Positions 25,271 to 33,848 of a stretch of DNA of 64,000 nucleotides are shown here, piece after piece. The position numbers and the translations under genes are program-made. Source of the DNA: Kiloniellaceae bacterium (GTDB taxonomy: Bacteria > Pseudomonadota > Alphaproteobacteria > Kiloniellales > J153). The stretch covers positions 1 to 64,000 of the forward strand of contig JAJFGL010000030.1 in the NCBI GenBank assembly GCA_021776135.1, in the 5' to 3' direction. The number at the start of each line of letters is the position of its first letter. Position 1 is the first letter of the stretch. A model generated the notes under the pieces. The model was not told the origin of the DNA. It worked only from the letters and a program-made list of their open reading frames with translations, and did not search any database.

Positions 25271-26467
25271 TCACGACGCGAGACCGGCCCGCAGCGCCGC
25301 GATCACGCGCGCCTGCGCGGCCTCGCTCAGGCCGGCCGAACAGGGCAGCGACAGAACCTCGCCGTGAAGCCGCTCGGCGACCCCGCCGCCCAGGAACTCC
25401 GCGCCCGCATGGGCCGGACTGAGGTGCAGGGGCTGCCAGAAATGGCGGCTAGCGATACCGGCGGCGCTTAGCCGCGCGCGCAGCTCACGGCTATCGCAGG
25501 GCGCCTGCGCCGGGTCGATACGAATGCTGTACAGCCAGAACGCGGATTTGGCCCAGGGCTCTTCCGGCATGAGCGTTAGTCCCGGCAGGCCGGCCAAACC
25601 CTCGGCGTAGCGCGCCGCTATCCGGCGCTTGGCGGCCAGGAATTCTTCGAGCCGTTCAAGCTGCGCGCACCCCATGGCGGCCTGAATGTTGGTCAGGCGG
25701 TAGTTGAAACCAACTTGTCCATGAATGCCTTCGTCCGCGTCGTCCTTGGCGGTGGTGGCCAGGTAGCGGACCCGTTCGGCCAAGGCCGCATCGTCGGTCG
25801 CCACCATGCCGCCGCCGCCGGTGGTCATGACCTTGTTGCCGTTGAAACTGAAGCAGGCCAGGCGTCCGAAGCGGCCCGCATAGCGGCCGCCATAGGTGGC
25901 GCCCAGGGATTCCGCCGCGTCTTCGATCAGTGGAATATCGTACTTCTCGGCCACCTCCAGAAGCGGGTCCAGATCGACCGGATGGCCGAGCACATGGACC
26001 GCGAGGATCGCGCCGATACGCCGGCCGCTGCGCGGGTTGCGCAGTGCGCCGCCGGACCAACGGCATTGGCGGGTCAAAAAATCGGCCGTCAGCGCAACAT
26101 CCATTTGCCAGGCGCGCGGTTCGGCGTCCACGAAGACCGGCCAGGCCCCGGCATAGCGCACGGCGTTGGCCGGCGCGATGAAGGTGAAGCTGGGCATGAG
26201 CACCTCGTCGTCCGGCCGCACACCCGCGGCGAGCAAGGCGACATGCAGCGCCGCCGTGCCGCTTGCGGCCGCGACCGCGTGTTCCGAGCCTAGATATTTC
26301 GCGAACTCGGCCTCGAAACGCCCCACGAAGGCCCCCGCCGTGGATACCCAGCCGCTATCCAGGCATTCCTTGACATAGGCCCATTCATTGCCGCCGATGA
26401 CCGGCTCCGCCAGGGGAATCGCCGGTTCCGGGGCTTGAGTCTCAAGACGTGCCGGTCTGTTAAACAT
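25271..26467 (-). CDS. legC: LegC-type PLP aminotransferase
   Basis: 398 residues of the DegT/DnrJ/EryC1 family. The substrate loop has AAASGTAALHVALLA at about 67, the PLP phosphate region DEVLMPSFTFIAPANA at about 87, and the PLP lysine is Lys212 in FSFNGNKVMTTGGGG. IEDAAESLG at 181 carries the Asp that binds the PLP ring nitrogen. LegC transfers an amino group to the 4-keto sugar formed by LegB. The two genes overlap by 8 bases. Length and motif spacing fit the LegC group (NAD-dependent legionaminic route), not PseC, though close relatives exist. Confidence 0.85.
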   Translation of the reverse strand: MFNRPARLETQAPEPAIPLAEPVIGGNEWAYVKECLDSGWVSTAGAFVGRFEAEFAKYLGSEHAVAAASGTAALHVALLAAGVRPDDEVLMPSFTFIAPANAVRYAGAWPVFVDAEPRAWQMDVALTADFLTRQCRWSGGALRNPRSGRRIGAILAVHVLGHPVDLDPLLEVAEKYDIPLIEDAAESLGATYGGRYAGRFGRLACFSFNGNKVMTTGGGGMVATDDAALAERVRYLATTAKDDADEGIHGQVGFNYRLTNIQAAMGCAQLERLEEFLAAKRRIAARYAEGLAGLPGLTLMPEEPWAKSAFWLYSIRIDPAQAPCDSRELRARLSAAGIASRHFWQPLHLSPAHAGAEFLGGGVAERLHGEVLSLPCSAGLSEAAQARVIAALRAGLAS

Positions 26468-27467
26468 TGTAGATACCGGCCTTATACTTCGCGAGGTTCT
26501 TGGAATCGGCGAACCATTCGACAGTGCGCGCCAGGCCGTCGCGCAAGCTTACTTGCGGTTCATAGCCGGTCAGTTCGCGTATCAAGCTGTTGTCGCAGCG
26601 AAGCCGGAACACTTCGGAGGCCGCCGGGCGGAGCCGCTCGGACTGTTCCAGGACTTCAATATCGCTGCCCATGATTTCCTTGATCGCCGCGACGGTATCG
26701 CCGATCGATATTTCCCGGTTGGAACCGATATTCACGGTCTTGCCCAAGGCGGCGTCGCAAGTGGCCAGCGCGATAAAGCCGGCGCAGGTATCCTCGACAT
26801 AGGTGAAGTCCCGGGTCGGCCGGGTATCGCCCAGTTTAATTTGCCGCGCCCCGGCGGCGATCTGCGCGATGACCGTTGGGATCACGGCGCGCGCCGATTG
26901 CCGGGGACCGTAGGTGTTGAAGGGGCGGGCGATGGTCAAGGGAAGCTCGAAGGCGTGGCGGTAACTCATGGCCATGGCGTCGGCGCCTATCTTGCTGGCG
27001 CTGTAGGGCGATTGCGGTTGCAGCGGGTGATCCTCGTCGATCGGCACCTCGCGCGCGGTGCCGTAAACTTCGCTGGTCGAGGTATGAACGATTCTCGACA
27101 CCCCGGCATCCAAGGCCGCCTGACAGATATTCAGCGTCCCGGTGATGTTGGTCTCGACATAGCTCTGCGGCGCCACGTAGGAATAAGGAATCGCTATCAG
27201 GGACGCCAGGTGGAAAACAATGTCGGTGTCCTTGACCAGGGTGCGGCAGAAAAAGGGATCCCGGACATCGCCGCTGCGCACTTCGATTGCCTCGCCGCGG
27301 TCCATGTCCTCCAGCCAACCCCAGTGGTTGAAGGAGTTGTACTGCGCCAAGGCCCGCACCCGGCAGCCGCGCGCCTTCAAGGTTTCGCAAAGATGCGAGC
27401 CGATGAAGCCGTCGGCGCCGGTGACCAGGACTCTCTTGCCGGACAGCGTGTCTTGGGCGCCGTTCAT
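26460..27467 (-). CDS. legB: LegB-type nucleotide-sugar 4,6-dehydratase
   Basis: 335 residues, extended short-chain dehydrogenase fold. The NAD-binding loop is VTGADGFIGSHL at 15-26, the catalytic pair lies in YSASKIGADAMA (about 160-170), and TSTSEVYGTAREVPIDEDHP carries the Thr and Asp/Glu expected of 4,6-dehydratases. LegB makes the 4-keto-6-deoxy sugar that LegC aminates. The gene overlaps the ptmE-like gene by 4 bases (ATGA) and legC by 8, so the three are tightly coupled. In Campylobacter the substrate is GDP-GlcNAc; the nucleotide used here is not proven. Confidence 0.88.
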   Translation of the reverse strand: MNGAQDTLSGKRVLVTGADGFIGSHLCETLKARGCRVRALAQYNSFNHWGWLEDMDRGEAIEVRSGDVRDPFFCRTLVKDTDIVFHLASLIAIPYSYVAPQSYVETNITGTLNICQAALDAGVSRIVHTSTSEVYGTAREVPIDEDHPLQPQSPYSASKIGADAMAMSYRHAFELPLTIARPFNTYGPRQSARAVIPTVIAQIAAGARQIKLGDTRPTRDFTYVEDTCAGFIALATCDAALGKTVNIGSNREISIGDTVAAIKEIMGSDIEVLEQSERLRPAASEVFRLRCDNSLIRELTGYEPQVSLRDGLARTVEWFADSKNLAKYKAGIYNV

Positions 27468-28681
27468 GCGCTGAGCTTTCCCGAGGCGACGTCGCGCTGC
27501 GCCCGCTTGTAGTCGTCGTGCTGCCCGATATCCAGCCAGTACTCGTGGATCGGAAAACTCACGACCCGGCGGCCCTCATCGATCAGAACGCCGATCAAAT
27601 CGGTCATGTCGAAACGCTTGCCTTCCGGGATGTAGCGGCACACCCCGCTCTCCATGAGATAGATGCCGGCATTGACGAACAGACCGACGCTCGGCTTTTC
27701 CCGGATCGCGTGGACCAGCGGACCTTCGCAATCGACGACCCCGTAGGGCACGGTCATGGTGTAGTGGCGCACGCCAACCGTCAGATCGGCTTTGTGCTCA
27801 CGGTGATATTCCAACATGGCCGCGTAGTTGACGGTGGTCAGTATATCGCCGTTGATCACCAGGGAGGGTTCGCCGTCGTCGAACTGCATTTGGCGCAAGG
27901 CGCCCGCCGTGCCCAGGGGCTCGTCTTCATGGCTGTAATTGACGGCCGCGTCGAAGGGACTGCCGTCGCCGATGAATTCCTCGATCTTGCCGGCCTGAAA
28001 ATGGGTCGTGATATTGATGTTACGGATACCGGCGCCGCGCAGGCTTTCGATGGTGCGCTGAAGCAAGGGCCGGTCGCCGACCTGCAACATGGGCTTCGGC
28101 GTATCCTCCGTAAGCGGCCTGAGACGCATGCCGAGGCCGCCGGCCATGATGACGGCGCGCATGGGCAAGCCATGATCGCGGACAAACCGGCTGAGCAAGG
28201 AAAGCGCGACCAAGCGGCCGTTCTCGTCCGTCATGGGCACATGGCGAACGGCGGTTTCGCCCATCAGGCGGAGTAGCTGCACGGCGGAGGTATCGTAAGG
28301 CGCGGTGATGGGTTTTTCATGGACACGCGGAATTCCGTCGTCGTACAGCGCCTTTATCCGGGAATTCAAATCGACACCGCGCAGGATTGCCCGCCTGATA
28401 TCGCCATCGGTGACCGTGCTGAGAAGTTTCCGTTTCGAATCGACGACCAGGACAAGCCCCTCGCCATTTTGGTCGATCCGCGCGATGGCGTCCTTGATGG
28501 TGATGTTGGGGCTGATGCAGAAAGGTTCGATATCCCGGATCGCGACGTCGGGATTCAGCGAAGGACCGGCCGCGAGCAATTGGGATTCGAGCAAGTCAAA
28601 GGGGTCCACGCGCTCGGCGTTCGCATCCGTGCCCGCTTGAGCGGAATTGCCGCCCGGATCCTGCACCTTTGTCTTCGCCAT
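27464..28681 (-). CDS. CBS-domain sugar nucleotidyltransferase (PtmE-like)
   Basis: 405 residues. Two CBS motifs occupy about 45-165, including DAIARIDQNGEGLVLVVDSK. A nucleotidyltransferase domain follows (about 175-400) with MAGGLGMRLRPLTEDTPKPM at its start, VNAGIYLME near 320 and FPIHEYWLDIGQHDDYKRAQ near the end. This CBS-plus-transferase layout is that of PtmE, which in Campylobacter makes GDP-glucosamine for the legionaminic pathway. It is the first gene of the minus-strand sugar operon. A GDP-mannose or glucose-1-phosphate specificity is also possible. Confidence 0.78.
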   Translation of the reverse strand: MAKTKVQDPGGNSAQAGTDANAERVDPFDLLESQLLAAGPSLNPDVAIRDIEPFCISPNITIKDAIARIDQNGEGLVLVVDSKRKLLSTVTDGDIRRAILRGVDLNSRIKALYDDGIPRVHEKPITAPYDTSAVQLLRLMGETAVRHVPMTDENGRLVALSLLSRFVRDHGLPMRAVIMAGGLGMRLRPLTEDTPKPMLQVGDRPLLQRTIESLRGAGIRNINITTHFQAGKIEEFIGDGSPFDAAVNYSHEDEPLGTAGALRQMQFDDGEPSLVINGDILTTVNYAAMLEYHREHKADLTVGVRHYTMTVPYGVVDCEGPLVHAIREKPSVGLFVNAGIYLMESGVCRYIPEGKRFDMTDLIGVLIDEGRRVVSFPIHEYWLDIGQHDDYKRAQRDVASGKLSA

Positions 28682-29108
28682 GTGTTTGGCTCGTAGCCAC
28701 TTTCCCTACCGCTCGTCCGTCTGGCGCCCAGGCCCCGGCGAAGCGGAATACGGTTTACCGGCGCGCGACGGGAAGCGCCGCGAACCGGGTCCGTCCCCCG
28801 GAGAATATCCGGCTAAATATTAAGAAAGTTCTTAATGCTTTGAGAGAATTGGCTTTTTGTACCCACATCCATGACCGTATCGGAGGGTCACCCAGGTGCC
28901 GCTTGGTCAGGCGCGTCACCCTGGTCCAAGGACGCCTCCATGACCTCCAACAGCGCCTCCAGGCCCTCGCGGAGCCGTCCGGCCAAGGCGCGCCGGTCAG
29001 GAAGGCTGGTGGAGCGTCTTGCTCCAGCCCATCAACGTCGAATTTGCCGTCAAGGGTCGAGATCGTTACGGTGATTTTCGGAACGCGGTGCACTAGGCGC
29101 GCCCGTGA
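28682..29108. other. Intergenic region with a duplicated maf 3' segment
   Basis: No intact gene is seen in these 427 bases. The part at about 28830-28993 is a diverged direct repeat of about 30430-30591, which covers the end of maf and its downstream flank. Shared stretches include TTGGCTTTTT in the flank and the GCCCTCGCGGAGCCGTCC block in the coding part. The rest holds the divergent promoters of the ptmE-like gene and possibly the methyltransferase, but no consensus sigma-54 or CtrA site was found. Confidence 0.6.
28888..28993 (-). pseudogene. Truncated maf remnant (C-terminal end only)
   Basis: On the minus strand this segment reads ALAGRLREGLEALLEVMEAS and continues to a TGA at 28890-28888. 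The intact Maf at 30486 reads ALAGRLREGLKALLEEMEAS at its own C-terminus, so about 18 of these 20 residues match. Homology stops abruptly at 28993, inside the codons for this helix, and nothing upstream continues the Maf frame. It is therefore the tail of a second maf copy that has been lost or replaced by the methyltransferase gene now next to it. Confidence 0.7.
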
Positions 29109-30032
29109 ATGCAAAGAGGCGATTGGAAATTGCTCAGGAAATCCAAACTCCTCCTGAAAGCCATCGACTGGTTCGGGCAGGGCGAGAATGTTGTCCAAAT
29201 GGCACGACAGAAGCTTGAGGGCGAATATCGGGATCAAGACATCATCGAGATCGCCTACGACCTGCAAGCAGGTAGCTATATTGCAAATCTGACGGACCCG
29301 AAAATGCTGACCCATAAGGAGGAGTGGGGGCAGCGCATTGCTGACATCCTTCGATCTCTCGGTGTTTCGTCTGCTTGTGAGGCCGGCACCGGAGAGGCGA
29401 CCACTCTGGCGTTCATCGCCGGCGCCGCCGGATCGGAAGTCACTTTTTCCGGCTTTGACATTTCTCTGAGCCGTACGTTGCACGCCCGCGACTTCTTGGC
29501 GCGTAACGGTGTAGAGGCCCGGTTGTTCTGCGCCGACATCTTGCGCATCCCCCTCCCCGATTCGTCGGTTGACGCCGTGATCACGAACCATAGCATCGAA
29601 CCGAACGGTGGCTTTGAGCGCCCGCTACTCGAGGAGCTGTTTCGTGTCTGCGCGCGCTATCTGGTTCTGGTTGAGCCGGATTACGAACGGGGAACGGAAG
29701 AGCAGAAGAAGCGGATGCGTGAGCACAATTACGTACGCGGCATCGCCGGTCACCTGGAACACCTGCCCGGCCGCCTGCGGACCTATGAAGGCTGGCCGTT
29801 GAATGTCAATCCACACAACAAAGCCTCCTTGTTTGTATTCGAGAAACGGGACGGGACAAGACCGTCCTCGGAGTTCGACTTCGTCTCTCCGGTCAACAGG
29901 AGACCGCTGGCCGAAGTTGGGGGCGAGTTGTTCTGCGCGTCGGAGGGTTTGGTCTATCCGACGGTCCTGGGCATTCCAATTCTGCGCGATGAATGCGCGG
30001 TCGTGTGCACGCAGGCCGATCGATTCGGCTAA
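29109..30032 (+). CDS. SAM-dependent methyltransferase with Trm112-like C-terminal domain
   Basis: 307 residues. The class I methyltransferase core begins near 95 with SSACEAGTGEATTLAFIAGA (glycine loop), then VTFSGFDISLSRTLHARDFL, ARLFCADILRIPLPDSSVDA and VITNHSIEPNGG. The last 50 residues (FDFVSPVNRRPLAEVGG, then GLVYPTVLGIPILRD) follow the Trm112/YcaR pattern, in which LAYP-x-x-GIP is typical, but the zinc cysteines are mostly missing. The substrate is unknown; methylation of a sugar or protein in the flagellar glycan is plausible from position. The gene is plus-strand inside a minus-strand sugar island and is flanked by the maf duplication, signs of later arrival. The start is uncertain because no clear ribosome site is seen. 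Confidence 0.7.
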   Translation: MQRGDWKLLRKSKLLLKAIDWFGQGENVVQMARQKLEGEYRDQDIIEIAYDLQAGSYIANLTDPKMLTHKEEWGQRIADILRSLGVSSACEAGTGEATTLAFIAGAAGSEVTFSGFDISLSRTLHARDFLARNGVEARLFCADILRIPLPDSSVDAVITNHSIEPNGGFERPLLEELFRVCARYLVLVEPDYERGTEEQKKRMREHNYVRGIAGHLEHLPGRLRTYEGWPLNVNPHNKASLFVFEKRDGTRPSSEFDFVSPVNRRPLAEVGGELFCASEGLVYPTVLGIPILRDECAVVCTQADRFG

Positions 30033-30054
30033 TCTCTAACAGGGACGGCCCCCT

Positions 30055-30318
30055 AGAGCCCTTTCCGATCATACGGACCCATTCGATGGGCCATATCCGT
30101 TCACTCGGCTAAGCTGCGGCGCGCCGCGCGATGCGGGGCATCGGGCAAGCGGCGGAGCGACGCCGATGGGCGGATATGGCCCACCGCAGGCCGGTATTTC
30201 GCGCCCGCTGGACGTCGTTGCGGCCCGCTTGCGGTCGTGAAGACCGCGGCGCGGCCCGCGCCTAGCCAGCAGACGCGAAATACCGGTCGAATGGGTCCGT
30301 ATGACCGGAAAGGGCTCT
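30055..30318. repeat. Large nested palindrome with AGAGCCCTTTCCG arms
   Basis: Outer arms 30055-30086 and 30287-30318 match at 31 of 32 positions. Inside are two further perfect hairpins, 30088-30099 with 30171-30182 (12 bases) and 30191-30203 with 30274-30286 (13 bases). It fills most of the 453-base gap between the convergent methyltransferase and maf genes. The arms share AGAGCCCTTTCCG with shorter palindromes at 53533 and 61300. No coding sequence is seen inside. Confidence 0.75.
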
Positions 30319-30485
30319 AGGCACGGCTCAATCGACCCGCACCGGCAGAAGAACGCTCTCGATCATCCGGCCTGATTGGCCGCTAAAGGCGCCCGCGCCG
30401 GCTGCCGCCACGCCCTGAAGAACTCGCTCTTAATGTATTGAGAGGATTGGCTTTTTATGGCCCATTTTCGCGGCCATGATGGCGG

Positions 30486-32474
30486 TCATACAGGGGCTGA
30501 ACCATCGTGCGCGCCGTGCCGCTCCAAGGACGCCTCCATCTCCTCCAGAAGCGCCTTCAGGCCCTCGCGGAGCCGTCCGGCCAAGGCGCGCAACTCCTCC
30601 GCGGCCATGCGCCGGTAGGGGTCAACATGGCTGGGATCGCAAATACGGCGGTCGTACCAGGACGCGCAGCCAACGGCGAGTTGCAGGGTACCGCTCAGAA
30701 ACGAGGCGGTGGCCGGGCTTCTATGCCGCATCGCCTGAATGGCGTCGCAAATCCCCTCGAGCCAATCGGCGTCCGGCCCCGGGTCCGCCGCCAAGGATCC
30801 GAGAATATCCTCCATATGATCGAGGATCTCATTACCGTGCGCACGGATATCGATCTGGTGCCACTCTTTGGACCAGCGTTCGCGGGGGCAGCGGGCCAAG
30901 CCTTGGGAAATCTCGCGTACCACGGCGGCCCGGTCGATCTCGCTCTCCGGCAGCTCGATGGCGCGCGCGACTTTCGGTATGGCCCCGTCGATGCGGACAC
31001 CATTGCTGCAATTGTAGACCTGGACCGTGCGATAGCCGTTCAGCGTGTTTTCGAGAACCTTGCGCGACCAGTCATAAATAAGCGACCCGGTGGCGTCGCC
31101 GCCTAGGTTTCCAGGATAGGATTGAGAGGCTTTCGTAATCTCGTCCAGCACACCGATACCATAGACCGAATCCTTGGCGTGGAACTTGCCGTCCGACTTG
31201 GTGCCCATATCGACGCCGAAAAGGTAGACCTTGCGAAAGCCGAGGCGGATGGCCGATACCAGCGCCGAATTCGCGACCGTCGGCCCAGCGGGTTGCAGGA
31301 TCGGAAACGGCCCGCCGAAGACATGCGACGAGGACACGCTTTCGCGAAAGTAATAGATCGCGCGGTCGAATTTGGCCGCCAGTTCCGGCAGAACCGTCGC
31401 CGAGGCGATGAGGGTCACGCCGCCGAGGTCGAACTCCTTGGCGGTCGCCTCGATGACCTGGAGGTTTTCGATCGCGTTCTCCAACTCGATGTGAAAATCG
31501 GGCCGGATACCTTGGACCAGAAGCGACCGCAGTCCGGTTCCGATCGACATCAGCATCGCCTGTCCGGCATGGGCGGCGATAAAGTCTAAATCCGCTTCGA
31601 CGGAAGGACCGCTGCCGATCACGAACAAGGCTTCGTCGCGATCGGATAAGTACTGCCCCAAGATCTCCGTCGCCCCGGAGGCGAGGTTGCCAATCGCGTT
31701 GCGGCACATGTTTATCTCGTCGTCGAAAAAACCCAGGCCCGAGACCGTTAGGAAAAGATCGCGTCGGATCAAGTACTTCGCCCGGTCGAGAATGACCGAG
31801 TTATAGTTCATATACAGGCCGACCCCGTCCAGGAGGGTCGGATTGTTACCGCGCAGAACCTGGCCGGCCTTGGCCGCGATCTCGGCCGGTTTTTGGGCGA
31901 CGATCAAGCTGAAGCGCACGCCCTGACGGTCGCCGAATTCGAACAAGGCGGCCCAGTCGGTCACAAAAAGCGAATGGTACAGGTACTCGAGGTTCGGTTC
32001 GATCAGGATCGCGACCTTGGCTTGGCTTTGCTCAATCGCGCTTTGCAAATGAAGGCCCAGGCCGATTCCGAAAATGAGCAGAAAATGGCTATTCGGGTGG
32101 GGTTTGGCGGGATCGTAGGCGATTCCGGCTCCGCTCATGCGATCGAGAAGCGCCTGGCAAAAACTGCCGGTCATGCCTTTCATATTTTCCGGGTCGGGCT
32201 CGTTGATGAGCTCGCGGACCGGGGCTTTGGCAAACTGCTCGATCTGCGCGCCGGCATGCGCGACCGCATCCTGGCCGTAGAGTCTCTGGCCCCGGAAACC
32301 GATATCGATTCCACCGTCCGGATCGACGATCAAATCGGTGTTCGTCGCTTCGATGGCGGCCAGGCGGCTATAGAGATAGGGGGCCCACTGTTTGATGGCG
32401 GCAAGGTTGTTCTGAAAAAATTCGTTCGGCGCCGGCGCCTCCTGAATGCTTGCGTGTGTTGCCGATTCGCTCAC
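30486..32474 (-). CDS. maf: Motility-associated glycosyltransferase Maf (DUF115)
   Basis: 662 residues. The central DUF115 (6-hydroxymethylpterin pyrophosphokinase MptE-like) domain starts near residue 285 with VIGSGPSVEADLDFI, then MLMSIGTGLRSLLVQGIRPD and VYLFGVDMGTKSDGKFHAKD. N- and C-terminal helical regions flank it, as in other Maf proteins. Maf proteins attach nonulosonic acids such as pseudaminic or legionaminic acid to flagellin Ser/Thr before export. The neighbouring CMP-sugar genes and flagellins fit this role. The gene is divergent from flbT. A truncated second copy of its 3' end lies at 28888-28993. Confidence 0.88.
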   Translation of the reverse strand: MSESATHASIQEAPAPNEFFQNNLAAIKQWAPYLYSRLAAIEATNTDLIVDPDGGIDIGFRGQRLYGQDAVAHAGAQIEQFAKAPVRELINEPDPENMKGMTGSFCQALLDRMSGAGIAYDPAKPHPNSHFLLIFGIGLGLHLQSAIEQSQAKVAILIEPNLEYLYHSLFVTDWAALFEFGDRQGVRFSLIVAQKPAEIAAKAGQVLRGNNPTLLDGVGLYMNYNSVILDRAKYLIRRDLFLTVSGLGFFDDEINMCRNAIGNLASGATEILGQYLSDRDEALFVIGSGPSVEADLDFIAAHAGQAMLMSIGTGLRSLLVQGIRPDFHIELENAIENLQVIEATAKEFDLGGVTLIASATVLPELAAKFDRAIYYFRESVSSSHVFGGPFPILQPAGPTVANSALVSAIRLGFRKVYLFGVDMGTKSDGKFHAKDSVYGIGVLDEITKASQSYPGNLGGDATGSLIYDWSRKVLENTLNGYRTVQVYNCSNGVRIDGAIPKVARAIELPESEIDRAAVVREISQGLARCPRERWSKEWHQIDIRAHGNEILDHMEDILGSLAADPGPDADWLEGICDAIQAMRHRSPATASFLSGTLQLAVGCASWYDRRICDPSHVDPYRRMAAEELRALAGRLREGLKALLEEMEASLERHGAHDGSAPV

Positions 32475-32620
32475 GTCTTCATTCCCATCTCAATCCCTGA
32501 TTTCTCCCTACGAGCTTCATACGGGGAGAGCGGATAAAACATACGTGTGTTGGTAAATGTCATAACCAAGTCAGCAAAAGCCTATATCGATTTCATACGG
32601 TTTCTTTACCAGCCCCGTGT

Positions 32621-32635
32621 TTAACCGTTCCTTAA
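32621..32635 (+). promoter_or_regulatory. Perfect CtrA box upstream of flbT
   Basis: TTAACCGTTCCTTAA, that is TTAA-N7-TTAA without mismatch, 51-65 bases before the flbT ATG. It lies in the divergent gap between maf and flbT and could act on either gene. Confidence 0.65.
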
Positions 32636-32685
32636 GAGCGTTTCTTTACGCTTGCCAAACTTATTTTACCGATCGGGATTTTGAC

Positions 32686-33075
32686 ATGCCTTTGAAGCTG
32701 TCCGTCAGTAAGGGGGAGCGGTTTATCGTCAACGGCGTAGCGATCCGCAACGCTGGCGATTCCGCCGAACTCATTTTCGAAAACCAGGCGCAAATCCTGC
32801 GTCAGAAAGACATTCTGACTGCGGAAACCGCCACCACACCGGCGGCGCGCGCCTATCTCGCCCTCCAGTGCGCCTATCTGTTTCCGGATAAATCGGCACA
32901 CTATCTCAGCCAATTCAAAGAATTCCTGGACGATTTTCTCGAGGCCGCGCCGAGCGCGCAAACCATCGCCGACGAGATCATGGAGAACCTGCGCGCGGAC
33001 AAGCTGTATCAAGGTTTAAAGGCTTGCAGCCGCCTGATCGGTCATGAGAACGAGGTCCTGGCGCATGTCGTATGA
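32686..33075 (+). CDS. flbT: Flagellin translation regulator FlbT
   Basis: 129 residues from the ATG at 32686 (MPLKLSVSKGERFIVNGVAI), which is the FlbT N-terminus; a GTG 69 bases upstream lies over the CtrA box. Other family signs are ILRQKDILTAETATTPAARA and IADEIMENLRADKLYQGLKA. In Caulobacter FlbT binds the flagellin mRNA leader and lowers its stability until the hook is complete. The gene overlaps flaF, its functional partner, by 11 bases. Confidence 0.93.
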   Translation: MPLKLSVSKGERFIVNGVAIRNAGDSAELIFENQAQILRQKDILTAETATTPAARAYLALQCAYLFPDKSAHYLSQFKEFLDDFLEAAPSAQTIADEIMENLRADKLYQGLKACSRLIGHENEVLAHVV

Positions 33076-33487
33076 GACGGCGGCGCGGTCCTACGAACAC
33101 CGGCGCGCTAAAGGAGGCAACCCCCGGGAAACCGAGGGCCGGGCCCTGCTTGAATCGGCGCGGCGCATGTCCGAGGCGCAGAACAAACCCGAGGACAAGG
33201 TAGGCCTAAGCGCGGTCGCACGCCTGAACTGGCGGCTCTGGACCATCTTACAGTCCGAACTCTGCGCGCCGGAGTGCGCCCTGCCGCCGGAAATCCGCAC
33301 CAACATGCTCAACCTCAGCAATTTCATTGACAAAAAAATGGTCGGATTTCTGGCCAACCCGGCGCCGGAAAAGCTCGATGTGCTGATCAACATTAACCGG
33401 CAGATCGCCTCCGGGCTATTGGCCGCGGCCGGCGGCCCGGACGACAGCCCCGCCGGCGATAAGAGTGGCTCCCGCCAAACCGCCTAG
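33065..33487 (+). CDS. flaF: Flagellin synthesis regulator FlaF
   Basis: 140 residues from the ATG at 33065 (MSYETAARSYE), inside the end of flbT. Family features are the GGNPRETEGRALLESARRM segment and LNWRLWTILQSEL followed by the IRTNMLNLSNFIDKKMVGFL helix. FlaF acts opposite to FlbT and promotes flagellin translation and secretion. The tight overlap gives balanced expression of the pair. A strong terminator follows 10 bases after the stop. Confidence 0.93.
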   Translation: MSYETAARSYEHRRAKGGNPRETEGRALLESARRMSEAQNKPEDKVGLSAVARLNWRLWTILQSELCAPECALPPEIRTNMLNLSNFIDKKMVGFLANPAPEKLDVLININRQIASGLLAAAGGPDDSPAGDKSGSRQTA

Positions 33488-33496
33488 CCGCGATTC

Positions 33497-33526
33497 AGGG
33501 GCCCGCCAGGGCCCCTTATTATTTTT
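33497..33526 (+). terminator. Intrinsic terminator after flaF
   Basis: AGGGGCCC (33497-33504) pairs with GGGCCCCT (33509-33516) across a 4-base loop, followed by TATTATTTTT. Confidence 0.88.
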
Positions 33527-33848
33527 CACCGGATCATATGAAGAAAAGGTGCGGCTACCTGCCGCATTGCGGACGGCTGCCTGCCGCCGCTCGCCGGTCA
33601 GGTGTCGCGGACCGGCATTAACAATAAAGCAAAGGGCGTGCCATGACGGGCGCGGCCGGTAAACATGGATATATCGCGCTTGCATGGCGCGCCGTCCCTT
33701 GGGCGGCCGGCATGATTGGCGTCCACGCGGCACGTATTACCCATCCGCACAGCAAGATCTGCCGCCATCTCCCCGCCTGCCTCGAAGCGGTGCGGGGAAA
33801 ACGCGATGGGACGGCGCATTTCAAGGCGCTCCCAGGACGGCCCTGGGT

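Noticed and set aside
30328..30411. A short minus-strand frame ending GRMIESVLLPVRVD that looks like the tail of a gene
   Set aside because: It is closed by an in-frame stop only 28 codons upstream, has no start, and I cannot match it to a family. It could be a second gene remnant downstream of maf, but there is too little sequence to claim it.
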